Origin: Omphiscola glabra
Lineage: Eukaryota > Mollusca > Gastropoda > Lymnaeidae
NCBI GenBank assembly: GCA_964017045.1
Contig: OZ024809.1
Location: forward strand, 11,476,307 to 11,540,306
Reading direction: 5' to 3'
DNA length: 64,000 nucleotides
Under the pieces are notes generated by a model. The model had not been told where the DNA came from and did not search any database. It worked only from the letters and a program-made list of their open reading frames with translations. The position numbers and the translations under genes are program-made. Below, in pieces: positions 11,936-24,900 of the stretch. Each line of letters opens with the position of its first letter. The stretch's first letter is position 1.

Positions 11936-12118
11936 TTAGAAAAATGTCTCAGATAGATACGGTTTTTCCCCACAAATTCGCAACGCTACATAGCCGCGTG
12001 CCCGATCTACAAGTTCTGCTTTATTTCCAGATACCGGCTGATGCAATTCCCGTAAAAATTTCTTAATTTCTTCAACTCGCCAGGTCTCAAATGCTGTTTT
12101 TGCCATGTGAGCAGCCAT
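11936..12118 (-). CDS. SAP-domain coding fragment
   Basis: From an ATG at 12118 in good context (AAAGATGG) the frame reads MAAHMAKTAFETW, then VEEIKKFLRELHQPVSGNKA and ELVDRARGY. This matches the SAP helix-extended-helix fold (hydrophobic positions, the SGNKAELV core), a small DNA-binding module. The frame ends at 11936 and no continuation exon was found. It could be the first exon of a host gene or, as often seen with SAP domains beside YqaJ-type nucleases, a transposon gene fragment. The first 20 nt around the ATG (aaagatggctgctcacat) are present twice in tandem. Confidence 0.5.
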   Translation of the reverse strand: MAAHMAKTAFETWRVEEIKKFLRELHQPVSGNKAELVDRARGYVALRICGEKPYLSETFF

Positions 12119-12369
12119 CTTTGTATGTGAGCAGCCATCTTTGTACGTTCTTTGTACTCCCGGTATGAACGATAACGCTGGGTGACAAGGGAAGCTGCAG
12201 TCCCATATAGTCCCGTTAAGCTCAATATTTCTACATGACGTGTACATTTTTTGGATACGCCAAGATTAAAATAAAACTTTACAAACTGATATCTGTGACG
12301 ATACAACTAATATCTAAAACTAGTTTAATTGCCGAAAGGATTTCAAATTAGACTAAGCCTTATACAATA

Positions 12370-12612
12370 AGACTCACATTCTTGTATATTATATAACCTT
12401 AGATGAGACTCACTTTCTTGTATATTATATAACCTAAGATGAGACTCACTTTCTTGTATATTATATAACCTAAGATGAGACTCACTTTCTTGTATATTAT
12501 ATAACCTAAGATGAGACTCACTTTCTTGTATATTATATAACCTAAGATGAGACTCACTTTCTTGTATATTATATAACCTAAGATGAGACTCACTTTCTTG
12601 TATATTATACAA
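12370..12612 (+). repeat. 36-bp minisatellite, about 6.5 copies
   Basis: Unit gagactcactttcttgtat plus attatataacctaagat, nearly perfect. A unit length divisible by three keeps frames open, giving a false 97-residue reverse-strand frame. Confidence 0.95.
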
Positions 12613-12792
12613 ACTAACTTTTCCGTTATGTTGCATGTTTTAACAAATTTAGCTTTTTTAAAAAGGATTTGTTATAGAAACAGTTCGAAACAATGAAATG
12701 AAAAAAAAAGAAAGTAATGAAATACAATAATATTACCACATCCATTAATATGAACAATAAACATTTTAATTTTTTTCCAATCTTTTTTTTTA

Positions 12793-12902
12793 GTTCACAC
12801 GTTAAAATTTTCGTCAAATTTCTTTTTGAACGCACTATACTTTGCAGTAAAACAAAATAATGCGTTCAAAATGAAATTTGACGCAAAATTTTAACGTGTA
12901 CA
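12793..12902. mobile_element. Foldback element with about 42-bp arms
   Basis: GTTCACACGTTAAAATTTTC... at 12793-12834 is the inverse of ...AAAATTTTAACGTGTAC at 12860-12902, with a few mismatches and a 25-bp centre. The adjacent 12915-13010 is a short degenerate repeat of GATCAAATTTCCGTC. Confidence 0.7.
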
Positions 12903-13964
12903 CTAAAAAAAAAGATTCGACCAAATTTCCGTTCGGTCAAATTTCCGTCGATCAATTTTCCGTCGACGAAATTTCTTTCGATCAAATTTCCGGATACTTG
13001 AACTTTCTTGTGTGTAGGAAACAAATTATAAAAGTTAATCAATGGAGTTGACTTCAAGGCCAGAGAAAAAAATGTGGGTTGGGTGGGTGTAGTAAAACAA
13101 TTTCACAGACAGCAAAGATAACACTCACAATATCTTAACAAAGATCATATGGGTGCACACAAACAGAAAATGAAAACTAGAGGTCATTCTTAGATCCTAA
13201 CAAAATTTCGTACTTTGTTTCCTCCAAACAGTTTACAGTTAAATAAATTACTAGATATTCAAAAAAAAAAAAAAAAAATTTAAATCCAGTCATTTTCATT
13301 TCATGAATACATTTTGAAATACCATTGTGGTGACCTCTATAGTCTAACATGATTTGTGTCTAAAATATATCCTTGTAAGTCAAGTGAAAATTGGATCATA
13401 GCAAAAACAGCAAGGAAAAAAAAAAGAAACTATTGAAAACATGGGAGAGAAAAGTGTTCTCAGGAAAATATATGGAGCAACCAGGAATTGTATGGACAAT
13501 GCCAGCATTGCACGCTAGTAGCAGAAATAAACAAAATAGGTAGGCTAAGCTGGGTAGGACACTTAGAAAGAATGCCAAATGTCACGAACCGATTCTAAAA
13601 AAAGGTTCCATGGCTACGTTTTGTCAAGGGGGTTAATTATATTAACTTCACAAACCATGGATTATTAGAATACAGAATCTTTACTAACACACCTAAATCG
13701 TCAACTGCCAATACGTCACAAAATACTAAGCATAATAGATAAAGCAACACATATAATCTCTAAACAAAACGCCATTATAATATACATTGAAGTCGTTAAC
13801 ACCAAGTGACAGAGGAGTGAAAACTGTGCACCACCAAAATCCCAGATGAAACGGCTCTAATACAGACCTAGGCTTAGATTGTTGGATGGTGTGGAAAAAT
13901 GATCTACAGCAGTTTGGAAACCAAGCATAGAAAAGAAAAGCATAAGTTTGGACTGTAGCACCAC

Positions 13965-14275
13965 ATGGATGGATGGAAGGTCTAAGTGGCATATAGTGAT
14001 GAGGGTGGCCAAAGAAATTCACCGACCGTAGCGCGACAGGGATGGATGGAAGGTCTAAGTGGCATAAAGTGGTGAGGGTGGCCAAAGACCTTCTTTGACC
14101 GTAGCGCTACTGGGATGGATGGAAGGTCTAAGTGGCATATAGTGGAAAGGGTGGCCAAAGAAATTCACCGACCGTAGCGCCACAGGGATGGATGGAAGGT
14201 CTCAGTGGCATATAGTGGTGAGGGTGGCCGAAGAAATTCACCGACCGTAGCGCCAAACGGATGGAGAGGTGGATA
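13965..14275 (+). repeat. Minisatellite of about 64-75 bp, 4 copies
   Basis: The unit contains GGATGGATGGAAGGTCTAAG, tggcatatagtggtgagggtggcc and aaagaaattcaccgaccgtagcgc. Confidence 0.9.
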
Positions 14276-14769
14276 AAAATCTGACAATTCCATGATATTT
14301 AATTATTTTGTACAGCCATAAAAGAAATCATCGCCCTGTTTTGTATTCGTCGTCACAATGTTGCTACTTGTTAACTCGTTAAGGATTACAAAAGTAATCA
14401 CTGTGTATTCATGTGTCTCTTTATCTATGTATCCATGTATCCATGGATCTATGTATCTAGTTATTGCTACGGAATTCTGTGCATGTACCGTAATTAGCGA
14501 GCTAATTATTCATTTGGACTGAACCAGGCAGCAGCTATCGTGGGGGAAAGTATATGTGTGTGTGTGGGGGGAGGGGGGACAACGACACTAATGTTAACAC
14601 CCTTACGGCAGTGGTTCTCAGACTTTTTTAACAGCCCCCCCCCCCATCGAATGGCTCGGCTAAAATGTTTTAATGACCCACACCTCTCTCACACAACACA
14701 AATAACAATAAGTGGAAAGATAAAATAAAAACAACCTTAAAGAAGACTGAGTTTCAATTTTGACGCAAT

Positions 14770-15188
14770 GTTAGGTCTCACATGTTAGGCCTCACATGTT
14801 AGGTCTCACATGTTAGGTCTCACATGTTAGGTCTCACATGGTAGGTCTCACATGGTAGGTCTCACATGGTAGGTCTCACATGGTAGGTCTCACATGTTAG
14901 GTCTCACATGTTAGGTCTCACATGTTAGGTCTCACATGTTAGGTCTCACATGTTAGGTCTCACATTTTAGGTCTCACATGTTATGTCTCACATGTTAGGT
15001 CTCACAAGTTAGGTCTCACATGTTAGGTCTCACATGCTAGGTCTCACATTTTAGGTCTCACATGTTAGGTCTCACATGTTAGGTCTCACATGTTAGGTCT
15101 CACAAGTTAGGTCTCACATGTTAGGTCTCACATTTTAGGTCTCACATGTTAGGTCTCACATGTTAAGTCTCACATGTTAGGCCTCATT
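14770..15188 (+). repeat. 14-bp minisatellite, about 30 copies
   Basis: Unit GTTAGGTCTCACAT with few variants. It starts inside a region with a CAGTGGTTCTCAGAC motif at 14611, the possible end of a degraded hAT MITE. Confidence 0.95.
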
Positions 15189-15614
15189 ATCATTGTAAGG
15201 TCAAACACACAGAAGGGGTGAAATATATTTGTATCGCAATATAAGAAAAGCATCAGGTGATTATCTTTTACCACACAAAGACATACCCACACACAACCTT
15301 TAGCCACCCACTGCAACGAAAGCCTCTGTAGTTTGCAAAAAATGCGTCAATTTCCTCTAATGTAAATAGTGACACCCGGGGCTGACCGCTAATCCAGACC
15401 AGCGCCCCCACCCCGTCCCACAACACCCTTTTTCTTACCGTCTCAGATATTCTTATATGTCCTCCTATCATCTACAAAGTGTCTCCTTGTGTGGGGTGTG
15501 CCCCCAAGTCAAGACAAGCGGGAATAACTTTACTTTATTGTATAGCACGTCATAATCTAGTTCGTGACGCTCAGTGTCAATGTATTTGTTTGTGGATGGG
15601 TCGATCGATCGCAA

Positions 15615-16235
15615 GGAAATCAAACAATGGATTGTGTTATATTTAGTACTACTATATCTAAAACAAGTAAATCTAACAATGGTTAGTGTTATTTAAGTAC
15701 TAATATCTAACACAAAGAAATCTAATAATTGATTGTGTTATATTTAGTACTACTATATCTAACAAAAGAAATCTAACAATGGTTAGTGTTATATTTAGTA
15801 CTACTATATCTAACAAAAGAAATCTAACAATGGTTAGTGTTATTTTAGTACTAATATATCTAACACAAAGAAATCTAATAATTGATTGTGTTATATTTAG
15901 TACTACTATATCTAACAAAAGAAATCTAACAATGGTTAGTGTTATATTTAGTACTACTATATCTAACAAAAGAAATCTAACAATGGTTAGTGTTATATTT
16001 AGTACTACTATATCTAACACAAAGAAATCTAACAATGGTTAGTGTTATATTTAATACTAATATATCTAACAAAAGAAATCTAACAATGGTTAGTGTTATA
16101 TTTAGTACTACTATATCTAACAAAAGAAATCTAACAATGGTTAGTGTTATATTTAGTACTACTATATCTAACACAAAGAAATCTAACAATGGTTAGTGTT
16201 ATAAATAGTACTACTATATCTAACATAAAAAATCT
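15615..16235 (+). repeat. About 50-60-bp minisatellite, about 11 copies
   Basis: The unit contains ATCTAACAATGGTTAGTGTT, atatttagtactactat and atctaacaaaag. Open frames on both strands are repeat by-products. Confidence 0.95.
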
Positions 16236-16279
16236 AACACATCTGCACAGCTTTGTGTCTAGATTTTTAATGGCTAGTT

Positions 16280-16458
16280 CAGAGGTGTAGCTCGAGTGTT
16301 GGCGCCCGGGAAAAAGATTCATTTTAAAGAGCCTCCCTTTCTTTTTTCAACTCTAAAACCCGTTATTTTCATCGATAAAACCATATCAAAGCATATCTTG
16401 TCCACCCTAACTAGTCTGACGCCCAGGAACATAGGTCCCCCCTTTAGCTACGCCTATG
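16280..16458. mobile_element. hAT-type MITE (CAGAGGTGTAGCT ends)
   Basis: Begins CAGAGGTGTAGCTCG and ends TAGCTACGCCTATG. Flanks ggctagtt (16272-16279) and gactagtt (16459-16466) match at 7 of 8 bases, as expected for an 8-bp hAT target duplication. Confidence 0.7.
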
Positions 16459-16534
16459 GACTAGTTTTCTAAAAAAGCGTAAAATGTGTCGAGTTAAGAA
16501 GAATTGTTTAAATTTAAGCACGTAATTTTCCACA

Positions 16535-16650
16535 TCTATTCGCCAAGCCATTCCTATTGCACTTACTTTACTAACGACAACATGCACCATGGAGCGTTCC
16601 TGTAGCACCCTCAGACGAGACAAAACTTGGCTTCGTTCGACAATGGTGTG
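16535..16650 (+). pseudogene. hAT transposase C-terminal fragment
   Basis: About 85% similar by eye to 1637-1740: ATCTATTCGCCAAGC.ATTC, ACAACATGCACC.TGGAGC.T and ACTTGGCTTCGTTC are shared. It encodes part of the dimerisation domain. A second, independently decayed copy of the 5' hAT element. Confidence 0.7.
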
Positions 16651-17074
16651 ACGAACGTCCTTCAGGGTTGAGCTGGATTAGTTCCGGTTCTGGTAGGGCA
16701 CATTGCTGAATCCATGTACTGGCATACGTGAAACGGTTGGGGATGCGATGCTGGTATTTTAAACGGATCCTAGCAGATGCCAGGGCAATTTTAAAGCTCT
16801 TTATTGACGTCGAGTTGACGGCGGTATTGTCCAGGTGGCTCCAAGCGATGATTGTGAGTGGTGAAAGTGAATGTTTATGCTGGACTGTGTTACTCCGAGG
16901 CACAGTGAAGCATTTGCTATTGTTCCGGATGTAATTGCTCATGGGGCCGTAAGAGGTGAAGTCAGTGATAAATGATTGTTAAAAAAATGAAATCGATGCA
17001 CCGTTTTTTCATTCTAAACAGTTTAGATGCGGGAGGTAAGTTGTTAAAACTATCTAACATGGGTTCAACTGTAT

Positions 17075-17300
17075 TACATTTCTTGAAAGGCATTTCATTT
17101 CACGAAATCAGTGTCATCATATTTCCTTCGACATCCCCCTTGCAAAACAGAAAGAAAACCAGATTTTTTGGGGAGTGAGGCTGAAAAATTAGAAACAATG
17201 ATTTGTCACCGGCAAACGAGTCTATGTGCGAAGTTTCAGCTCGATAGGTTGACGGGAAGGTGTTTAATTAGGCTTCACGCACTACTAAGGAAGTAGTACT
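17075..17300 (+). repeat. Interspersed repeat A, copy 1
   Basis: Shares TTTCATTTC..GAAATCA.TG, tcatcatatttcctt, GGGGCTGAAAA-type and AGTTTCAG.T.GATA.G.TTG plus GACGGGAA blocks with copies at 44330-44820 and 57120-57640. Class unknown. Confidence 0.7.
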
Positions 17301-17599
17301 CATGAGATTTTTGGGGCATATCAGGTTATTATAGAATATTGTTTGGATGCTGTTTAGTGTTTTTGTTTTGTGTGTGTTTTTGTGTGTGTTTTTTTTTTGT
17401 GTCTCCATAAACTAATTTGTTAAAGAAAGATACAAAAGTTTGTTGGACTGGGGATTATGAAAAATTAATTAAAAGCATTAGAAATGTACTAGAACATTTT
17501 CATACTCTTATTGCACCTTATTTTAATAAATAGTTTTAGATGGCTTTAGATTCTTGTCGAGTTCATTTTGGTGCGAATGCTAGTGTAGTTGCTTTCATA

Positions 17600-18775
17600 A
17601 ATTGCTATTGTTTTTTGTGGTGCTATGATCGCATCTGTCAAGCTTAGTGTAGCCGTATGTAGTCTTACGATAGAATCTATGTCATCATTGCTATAGTTGT
17701 ATGTGGTGCTATGATCACATCTGTCAAGCTTAGTGTTGCTGTATGTAGTCTTACGATAGAATCTATGTCATCATTGCTATAGTTGTATGTGGTGCTATGA
17801 TCACATCTGTCAAGCTTAGTGTTGCTGTATGTAGTCTTACAATAGAATCTATGTCATGATTGGTATAGCTGTATGTGGTGCTATGATCACATCTGTCAAG
17901 CTTAGTGTTGCTGTATGTAGTCTTACGATAGAATCTATGTCATCATTGCTATAGTTGTATGTGGTGCTATGATCGTATCTGTCAAGCTTAGTGTTGCTGT
18001 ATGTAGTCTTACGATAGAATCTATGTCATGATTGGTATAGCTGTATGTGGTGCTATGATCACATCTGTCAAGCTTAGTGTTGCTGTATGTAGTCTTAAGA
18101 TAGAATCTATGTCATAATTGCTATTGTTGTATGTGGTGCTATGATCACATCTGTCAAGCTTAGTGTTGCTGTATGTAGTCTTACGATAGAATCTATGTCA
18201 TCATTGCTATAGTTGTATGTGGTGCTATGATCACATCTGTCAAGCTTAGTGTTGCTGTATGTAGTCTTACGATAGAATCTATGTCATCATTGCTATAGTT
18301 GTATGTGGTGCTATGATCACATCTGTCAAGCTTAGTGTTGCTGTATGTAGTCTTACGATAGAATCTATGTCATGATTAATTGGTATAGCTGTATGTGGTG
18401 CTATGATCACATCTGTCAAGCTTAGTGTTGCTGTATGTAGTCTTAAGATAGAATCTATGTCATCATTGCTATAGCTGTATGTGGTGCTATGATCACATCT
18501 GTCAAGCTTAGTGTTGCTGTATGTAGTCTTACGATAGAATCTATGTCATCATTGCTATAGCTGTATGTGGTGCTATGATCACATCTGTCAAGCTTAGTAT
18601 AGCTGTATGTAGTCTTACGATAGAATCTATGTCATCATTGCTATAGCTGTATGTGGTGCTATGATCACATCTGTCAAGCTTAGTATAGCTGTATGTAGTC
18701 TTACGATAGAATCTATGTCATGATTGGTATTGTTGTATGTAGTGTTATGATAGTATCGGTCGAAATTAATACTGT
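17600..18775 (+). repeat. 86-bp satellite-like array, about 13 copies
   Basis: The unit contains GTAGTCTTACGATAGAATCT, atgtcatcattgctatag, TTGTATGTGGTGCTATGATC and acatctgtcaagcttagtg. Higher-order variation is visible: some units carry GATTGGTATAGC instead of CATTGCTATAGT. Confidence 0.95.
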
Positions 18776-21060
18776 TGTATGTGTTGTGAAAAAAATTGTC
18801 GTTCATGTCATCATTGAAGTTGAGGTGAAACAAGGCCTCAAGCATATCTTTGTGCTCGTGATGCTTGCAATTCCTCTTCCATATTTCCCGTCTCGAAAGG
18901 GATTCTTTCCTGAAGCGGCATTGCAGTACAACCATGGACGTCATTTGTATAGGGCTTTTGCCTTGACCCCTCCCCCCCCCCCCAACCCCTTGAATTTGCA
19001 GGTTTTATTTAAATTGCCATGTATTGTTGCGCCTCGTCCAATAAACAACTTAATAAGCCGACCAAGTTTTGGTTTTGCCGCACCCCCCCCTCCCCTCTGA
19101 AAAAACCCTGAAATTACGCCTCTGAGTACAAGTCACATGACCGAGTGAAATCATTCATGCATTTTTTTTTCTGATGTCCTCGCATTATTTCATTACCGCT
19201 GCCATAACGCGTTTAAAAAAAAAAAATTAATTGTTGATTTCAGTGGAGTTCAGGTGCTGCTGTTGGTGTCCAATCAAGACCATAATATTTAAAATAAATA
19301 TATTCTTTAAGTTCTCCTTGCACATGCACTTTTTGGCTTAAAATAATTTTTTTTGGGTCCAAAATAACGTTTACTCAATTGATAAATAAGTACTTAACTT
19401 TAAAACTTTATTTTGTGAAACTCATGGCTTAGATCAGTGGTTCCCATTGCTTTGTAGAATCCATTTCTGTGGGGGCGCCCCCTTAGGACAAAACCCTACA
19501 TCTTATGAGTTGATATTGTTTAGGCGTTGTGTAAATGGTGTGGTGTGGGGGGAATGGGGCTCCGCGGAACACAGGCTGAGATGCACTGGTTTACATACTG
19601 AGCTTTGATAGTATTTAATGGTTGAAAGCAATTCGTTTCAGAGTTGAGGAAAAGGGGGAGGGGGTGCTAAAAAGGGCAGTGCGCCCCCCCCCACCCCCAA
19701 CGGAAATATGGCTGAAAGCAACCCTGGTGACCAGATAGGATACAATGTGACGTCATGGTATACCATACAACACATTTACACATGTACACCATAAATGCAA
19801 CACAAAATACGTTGTGATATCATTTAATAGTGTTCATCAGCTTAGAGGTTCTCAGTGGCTAATCGGTCAACAATGATGAACAGTCATATAATGGAATAAT
19901 AGTTTACATAGGCTAAATGATATGAATTGTCATAGTAGTTGTTATAAGTTTTGACATAATGTATCACCATGGCAAATGGGATAATAGCAATTTAATGATA
20001 ACATGTAAACATCATTAATGAGATGGTGAGAAAAGGCCATATTTATACATTTATTTCCGAAACAGTGAATTAGGCGAGAGAAAGAAAGAGAACATTGTAG
20101 ATAGAGAGAGGGGGGAAGAGGGCAGTGGGAGGGTGGAAGAATGGGTTGTCCAGCACAGGGAAAGAGAGTTGGAGATACAATGAAATAAAGAGGTGGGGAA
20201 AGAATACAGAGCAGGTGAGGGATTACAGAGTGGAAAGGAAAGAATGAGAGAGGGAGAGAAAGAGCGAGGCAGAGAGAGAGAGACAGAGGGAGAGACAGAG
20301 AACGAGAAGTGCAAAGTGGAAGACGCAAAATGAAACACAAATAATAATCATAGAGATACGTGTGAACATATGGCTGTAAGGCTGTGTAGAATAGGCGCGC
20401 CAAATAAAATTCCCAGAAGTTAACTTGGATTATTATAATTTGCATCAATGCACATTTTGTCAAGTAACTTTAGCAGATGGGAAGTTCGCGCACTGCCGCC
20501 GCCATAGTTTGGGTGCTTATTTCTATGGATAATATATGAATACTATAAATATAAGACATAAAAATAAAACACACACACAAACAAAACCACATTATGATTG
20601 ATTTAATACGTGTGTAAAAAAAAAAAAAGAAGAGAATCACACTAATGTAAGATACCTGTGTACACATAAGCCTCATTATCACTTTAAAAATGCAATCTGA
20701 TTGTTCGTTTCTTTTATTTTTAATTTGTGACCATTCGAATTAAACAAATACATGAGCGAGAGTTGAAAGCATGACAGTGTTTAATTTTAGACTACAAAAC
20801 ACCATCACAAAAACCACTGGAAACACATTACGAACACAACTACAAACCCCATTGTAAGCACCATTACAAACAATATTACACATTATTGCAAACATTATTA
20901 CAAAAAACCACTACAGACAACATTAGAAACACCAAACAAGTCACAAGTCGGGCAAAAACATTCTTATGAGAACAATGCGCGTCTGGTGCGCAGGATTCAT
21001 GTGCTCTGATTCTTAATATAGCCCATTTGTGTTCTAGAGTACATATCAATATTTGGCAGA
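18776..21060. other. Gene-poor interval
   Basis: No coding exon recognised. Positions 19437-19589 look like an aged hAT MITE (CAGTGGTTCCCATTG start, GAGATGCACTG end, flanks gcttagat/gtttacat). Positions 20075-20310 are GA-rich simple sequence that gives spurious Ser/Pro/Leu-rich reverse frames. Positions 20780-20940 hold degenerate CATTACAAACAC repeats. Confidence 0.6.
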
Positions 21061-21066
21061 TTTATT
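21061..21066 (-). promoter_or_regulatory. Candidate polyadenylation signal of the transporter gene
   Basis: TTTATT on the + strand reads AATAAA on the gene strand, about 211 nt after the TAG stop at 21279-21277. Confidence 0.4.
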
Positions 21067-21276
21067 TTAAAGAGGTTCTCATAATGCTGCTACAAGTGTT
21101 CACGAATAGAAGTATACCGTCGAACCCTCCAAGAAAATGGCTTCATTTTTTTCTAATCAGGTGTCAGCTTGATTGATTTCTTTAAGAGGTGCTCTTCCGC
21201 ATCACAGATTTTTCTCTCGTCGTATGACACGTATCCCAAGTCCGACGGTGTTAGAATCCCCGAGGCCGTAGTCTCT

Positions 21277-21899
21277 CTAGTCCCATTCGTACTCGGAGCT
21301 CGAGACGTCGGAATATCCTTTCTCTTCCTTCTTGGCGGCCTTCGCGTCCTTGATGGCAAACACGTTGTAGGCGACAACTGCGGGCAGGAGCAGGCTGGCA
21401 CTGGCCAGTGTGAAGGCTGTAAGGGGCGTCGTGGTGCGGGTGGGGGGGTGAGGGAATAGAGGGCAGGAACGAAGCAGAGGGGCAGGGGTTAAGTTGTGGG
21501 GTGGGGGGACGATGGAAAGATTCCGGTGGTTTCAGGGATCGTGGTCAATCAAGGGTCGCGATTTGAATGAGGTTGTGATTGACAGGTCGAAAAAAAATGG
21601 GTTCAGGGATTTCAGACCACGTTTCAGTGAGAGTTGTCACGTTGGTGAATTGACGCGGTCACGTTAAGGGGTATTGGGGTCACGTTAAGATCACAATTGA
21701 TTAAGGTCAAAAAGATGAGCAGAGTCGAGTCGGGAATCGTATGGTCATGGAGATGTCAAGGCCATGATCGGGATTGGAGGGGGAGAGAAAAAAAGTGATA
21801 AGTTTATAAGTGACATGTAGCTTTTGTTAATCAATGACACAAATCAAAGACACAAATTAAAAAAGAAGATTAGAATTTAGACAATTAAAATTTTAAACA

Positions 21900-21963
<64 letters not shown>

Positions 21964-24900
21964 AAATTCTCGGAAGTAAACGTGTATTTACTAATAATGT
22001 ATAAATGCAAGGGCGATAATGCTTTGCTCAAAAGGCGCGCTGTTAATAGGGACGCTATTAATAGGGACACTGTTAATAGGGACACTGTTAATAGGGACAC
22101 TGTTAATAGGGACACTGTTAATAGGGACGCTGTTAATAGGGACACTGTTAATAGGGACACTGTTAATAGGGACACTGTTAATAGGGACACTGTTAATAGG
22201 GACACTGTTAATAGGCGGGATAAATGATGTTCCCAGAAGTAGAAGCTGGTATTAATTTTTATTCTTATAAAGTGTTACTTGAATGCATGTTTTGTCTTGT
22301 AACGTTGATAAATTGCGAAGTTTAAGCATGGAGACCGGACGTAGCCCGTCGGGTTACTTCTAGTTTACTTAGACAAACACTATATCTGTTTTTAGACAAA
22401 CACTATATTTGTTTTTAGACGAACACTATATCTGTTTTTAGACAAATACTATATCTGTTTTTAGACGAACACTATATGTGTTTTTAGACAAACACTATAT
22501 CTGTTTTTAGACAAACACTATATTTGTTGTTTATGTCAGTCTTGAGAGAATGTCGACTGCAGCCACAGACCGGTGGCCAACAACAACAGCAATAAAAAAT
22601 AACGCACACACATGCACCCACTATGAGAAAAATCCTCACCCGACGTATGGGTCCAGCCAGGCCGCCAGCTGATGACGTCAGAGTCGTAATCGTAGTGGAA
22701 CAACGACCAGAAGGCGGTGGCCAGTGGCGCAGACAGACAGCCCACGACGCTCGCGAAGACGCTGCCCTCGGTGGCGGAGACGAGCAGCAGGGAGAAGAGG
22801 TTTAGGGCAAACACCGACCAGCCCAGGACGATCAACTTCACCAGACAGTGCTGGCAGTCAGGGGCGTAGCTGGACGAGTAAAGTTGGAATCAGTTTTTGG
22901 GGTGCATGCGTGGGCATTTAAAAGTTCAGGGTAACATTGGATAGTAATTGGATACAACTATAAATAGGATAAGATTTGGATACGTTTAATGATTGGCTTC
23001 ATCAAACCACATGATCACCCAATTTGTGAGTTATAACATTATGTTCTATTCAAAGTGCATAATATTTGTTAAACTTTGTGTTGTAAATTTCAATGAAGAC
23101 ACAAGGCATCCACAAATGCATTAGTCTGTAGTGTAGTGCTCAATGTGAATAATTTACAGGGATAGTATCATGATTTTTTTTTTATTATACAATGTAGTCA
23201 CGACATGCATAGAGAATAAAATCACTAACTCAAGGTGCCAATTTAAAAACACGCCCTAACTAAATGTGACCTAAACAAAACCTCCCTAAATTTGACCTAA
23301 ACACAACCTCCCTAAATTTGACTTAAACACAACCTCCCTAAATTTGACCTAAACACAACCTCCCTAACTTTGACTTAAACCCAACCTACTTAAATTTGAC
23401 CTAAACACAACCTCCCTAAATTTGACTTAAGCCCAACCTACTTAAATTTGACCTAAACACAACCTCCCTCAATTTGACCTAAACACAACCTCCCTAAATT
23501 TGACCTTAAACAAACCCCTATTAAAGGTGCGGAGAAACACAACCTACCTAAAATTGCACCTAAATCCAGTCTTGAAATTGTCCCACATTCCTGGCCAATC
23601 ATCTACCTGTTAAAAATTTGTCAATATCACGTGACATAATGTTTTTTTATTGTATCTCAACACGCCCCCCCCCCACCCACCTTTGCTATCTAACCTTCTC
23701 AAGGTTTCCGTGATTCAGACAGCTGACATTCCTTTCACTGGTTGGACTTATGCGTCCACTGGTTGGACTAATAGGTCCACTGGTTGGACTAATAGGTCCA
23801 CTGGTTGGACTGATAGGTCCACTGGTTGGACTGATGGGTCCACTGGTTGGACTGATGGGTCCACCGGTTGGACTGATGGGTCCACTGGTTGGACTGATGG
23901 GTCCACTGGTTGGACTGATAGGTCCACTGGTTGGACTGATAGGTCCACTGGTTGGACTGATAGGTCCAGGCTGATGCATTATGTTTCGATTACTACGACA
24001 TCCCAAGTCTTTTAATGCCATGGTAGGTGTAAACAAAAAATAATGACAATGAAATATTCCAGGCGTCAAACCGCGGACCTAACAAGAGAGACAACTGCTG
24101 AAATAGTCATGCGTTATCAGGAAATTCAGTTGCGTCCCATGTCAAGACAAGACAAATAAAAAAATAAAGCTTTCAAAAGTACATTTTAAACAGAATGGCA
24201 CTGGAGGAAATGTCGAGATGATGAGAGTTTCCTGCTTACACCTTTTCAATGGAATAAATATGTACATCTTCATCTTATTAATATCGTTAACCTAACCACA
24301 CAAAAAAAAATGTTTCCCTTATAAACAGAGTAAATAATCCAAGACTAAATGAGAGAAAGAGAAAATGTGTGTGAGAGTAAGGGAGAGCCTATGAAAAGTG
24401 AGCCTATTATCCACACGTCTGAATGTTTAATTTAAACACTCACATGTCCATACCACGGCAGGAAGTTCAAACCGGACAAGAGGACGGTGAAGACACACGC
24501 CGACAGTAGACCAGATGTCGTCAGGGAACACGTTTGAATCTGTTAATACATTGTAACTATGCTATACATCTTATTACAGTGTCGTTATTGAAACGCAGTG
24601 GCGTAGCGAGCTTAACTCGCGCCCGGGGCACAATACCTTTGTAGCGCCCCCCCAATACCTTTTTAGCGCCCCCCCCCCTTTTCGAAAACCATACAATATT
24701 ATAGTAAAATATACCATTTGGCGCCCCTTTGTGAGTAGCATCCGGGGCATGATGCCCCCCTTGCCCCCCCCCTCACTACGCCACTGTTGAAACACTCAAG
24801 AAAACTTGCGACCTCCCCCACCACTGCTGTAATAACTAAAACAAAAACACGTGACCTAAACAGTGAGACACAATTATGGATAACATTTTATATAGTTAGC

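Noticed and set aside
19942..20463. 173-residue Ser/Leu/Pro-rich reverse frame
   Set aside because: Translation of a GA-rich simple tract, with no signal peptide or domain and no splice context.
21153..21401. 82-residue reverse frame ending KSIKLTPD as the transporter C-terminus
   Set aside because: The phase from exon 5 selects the other frame, which gives a clean last helix (SASLLLPAVVAYNVFAIKD) and stops at 21279-21277.
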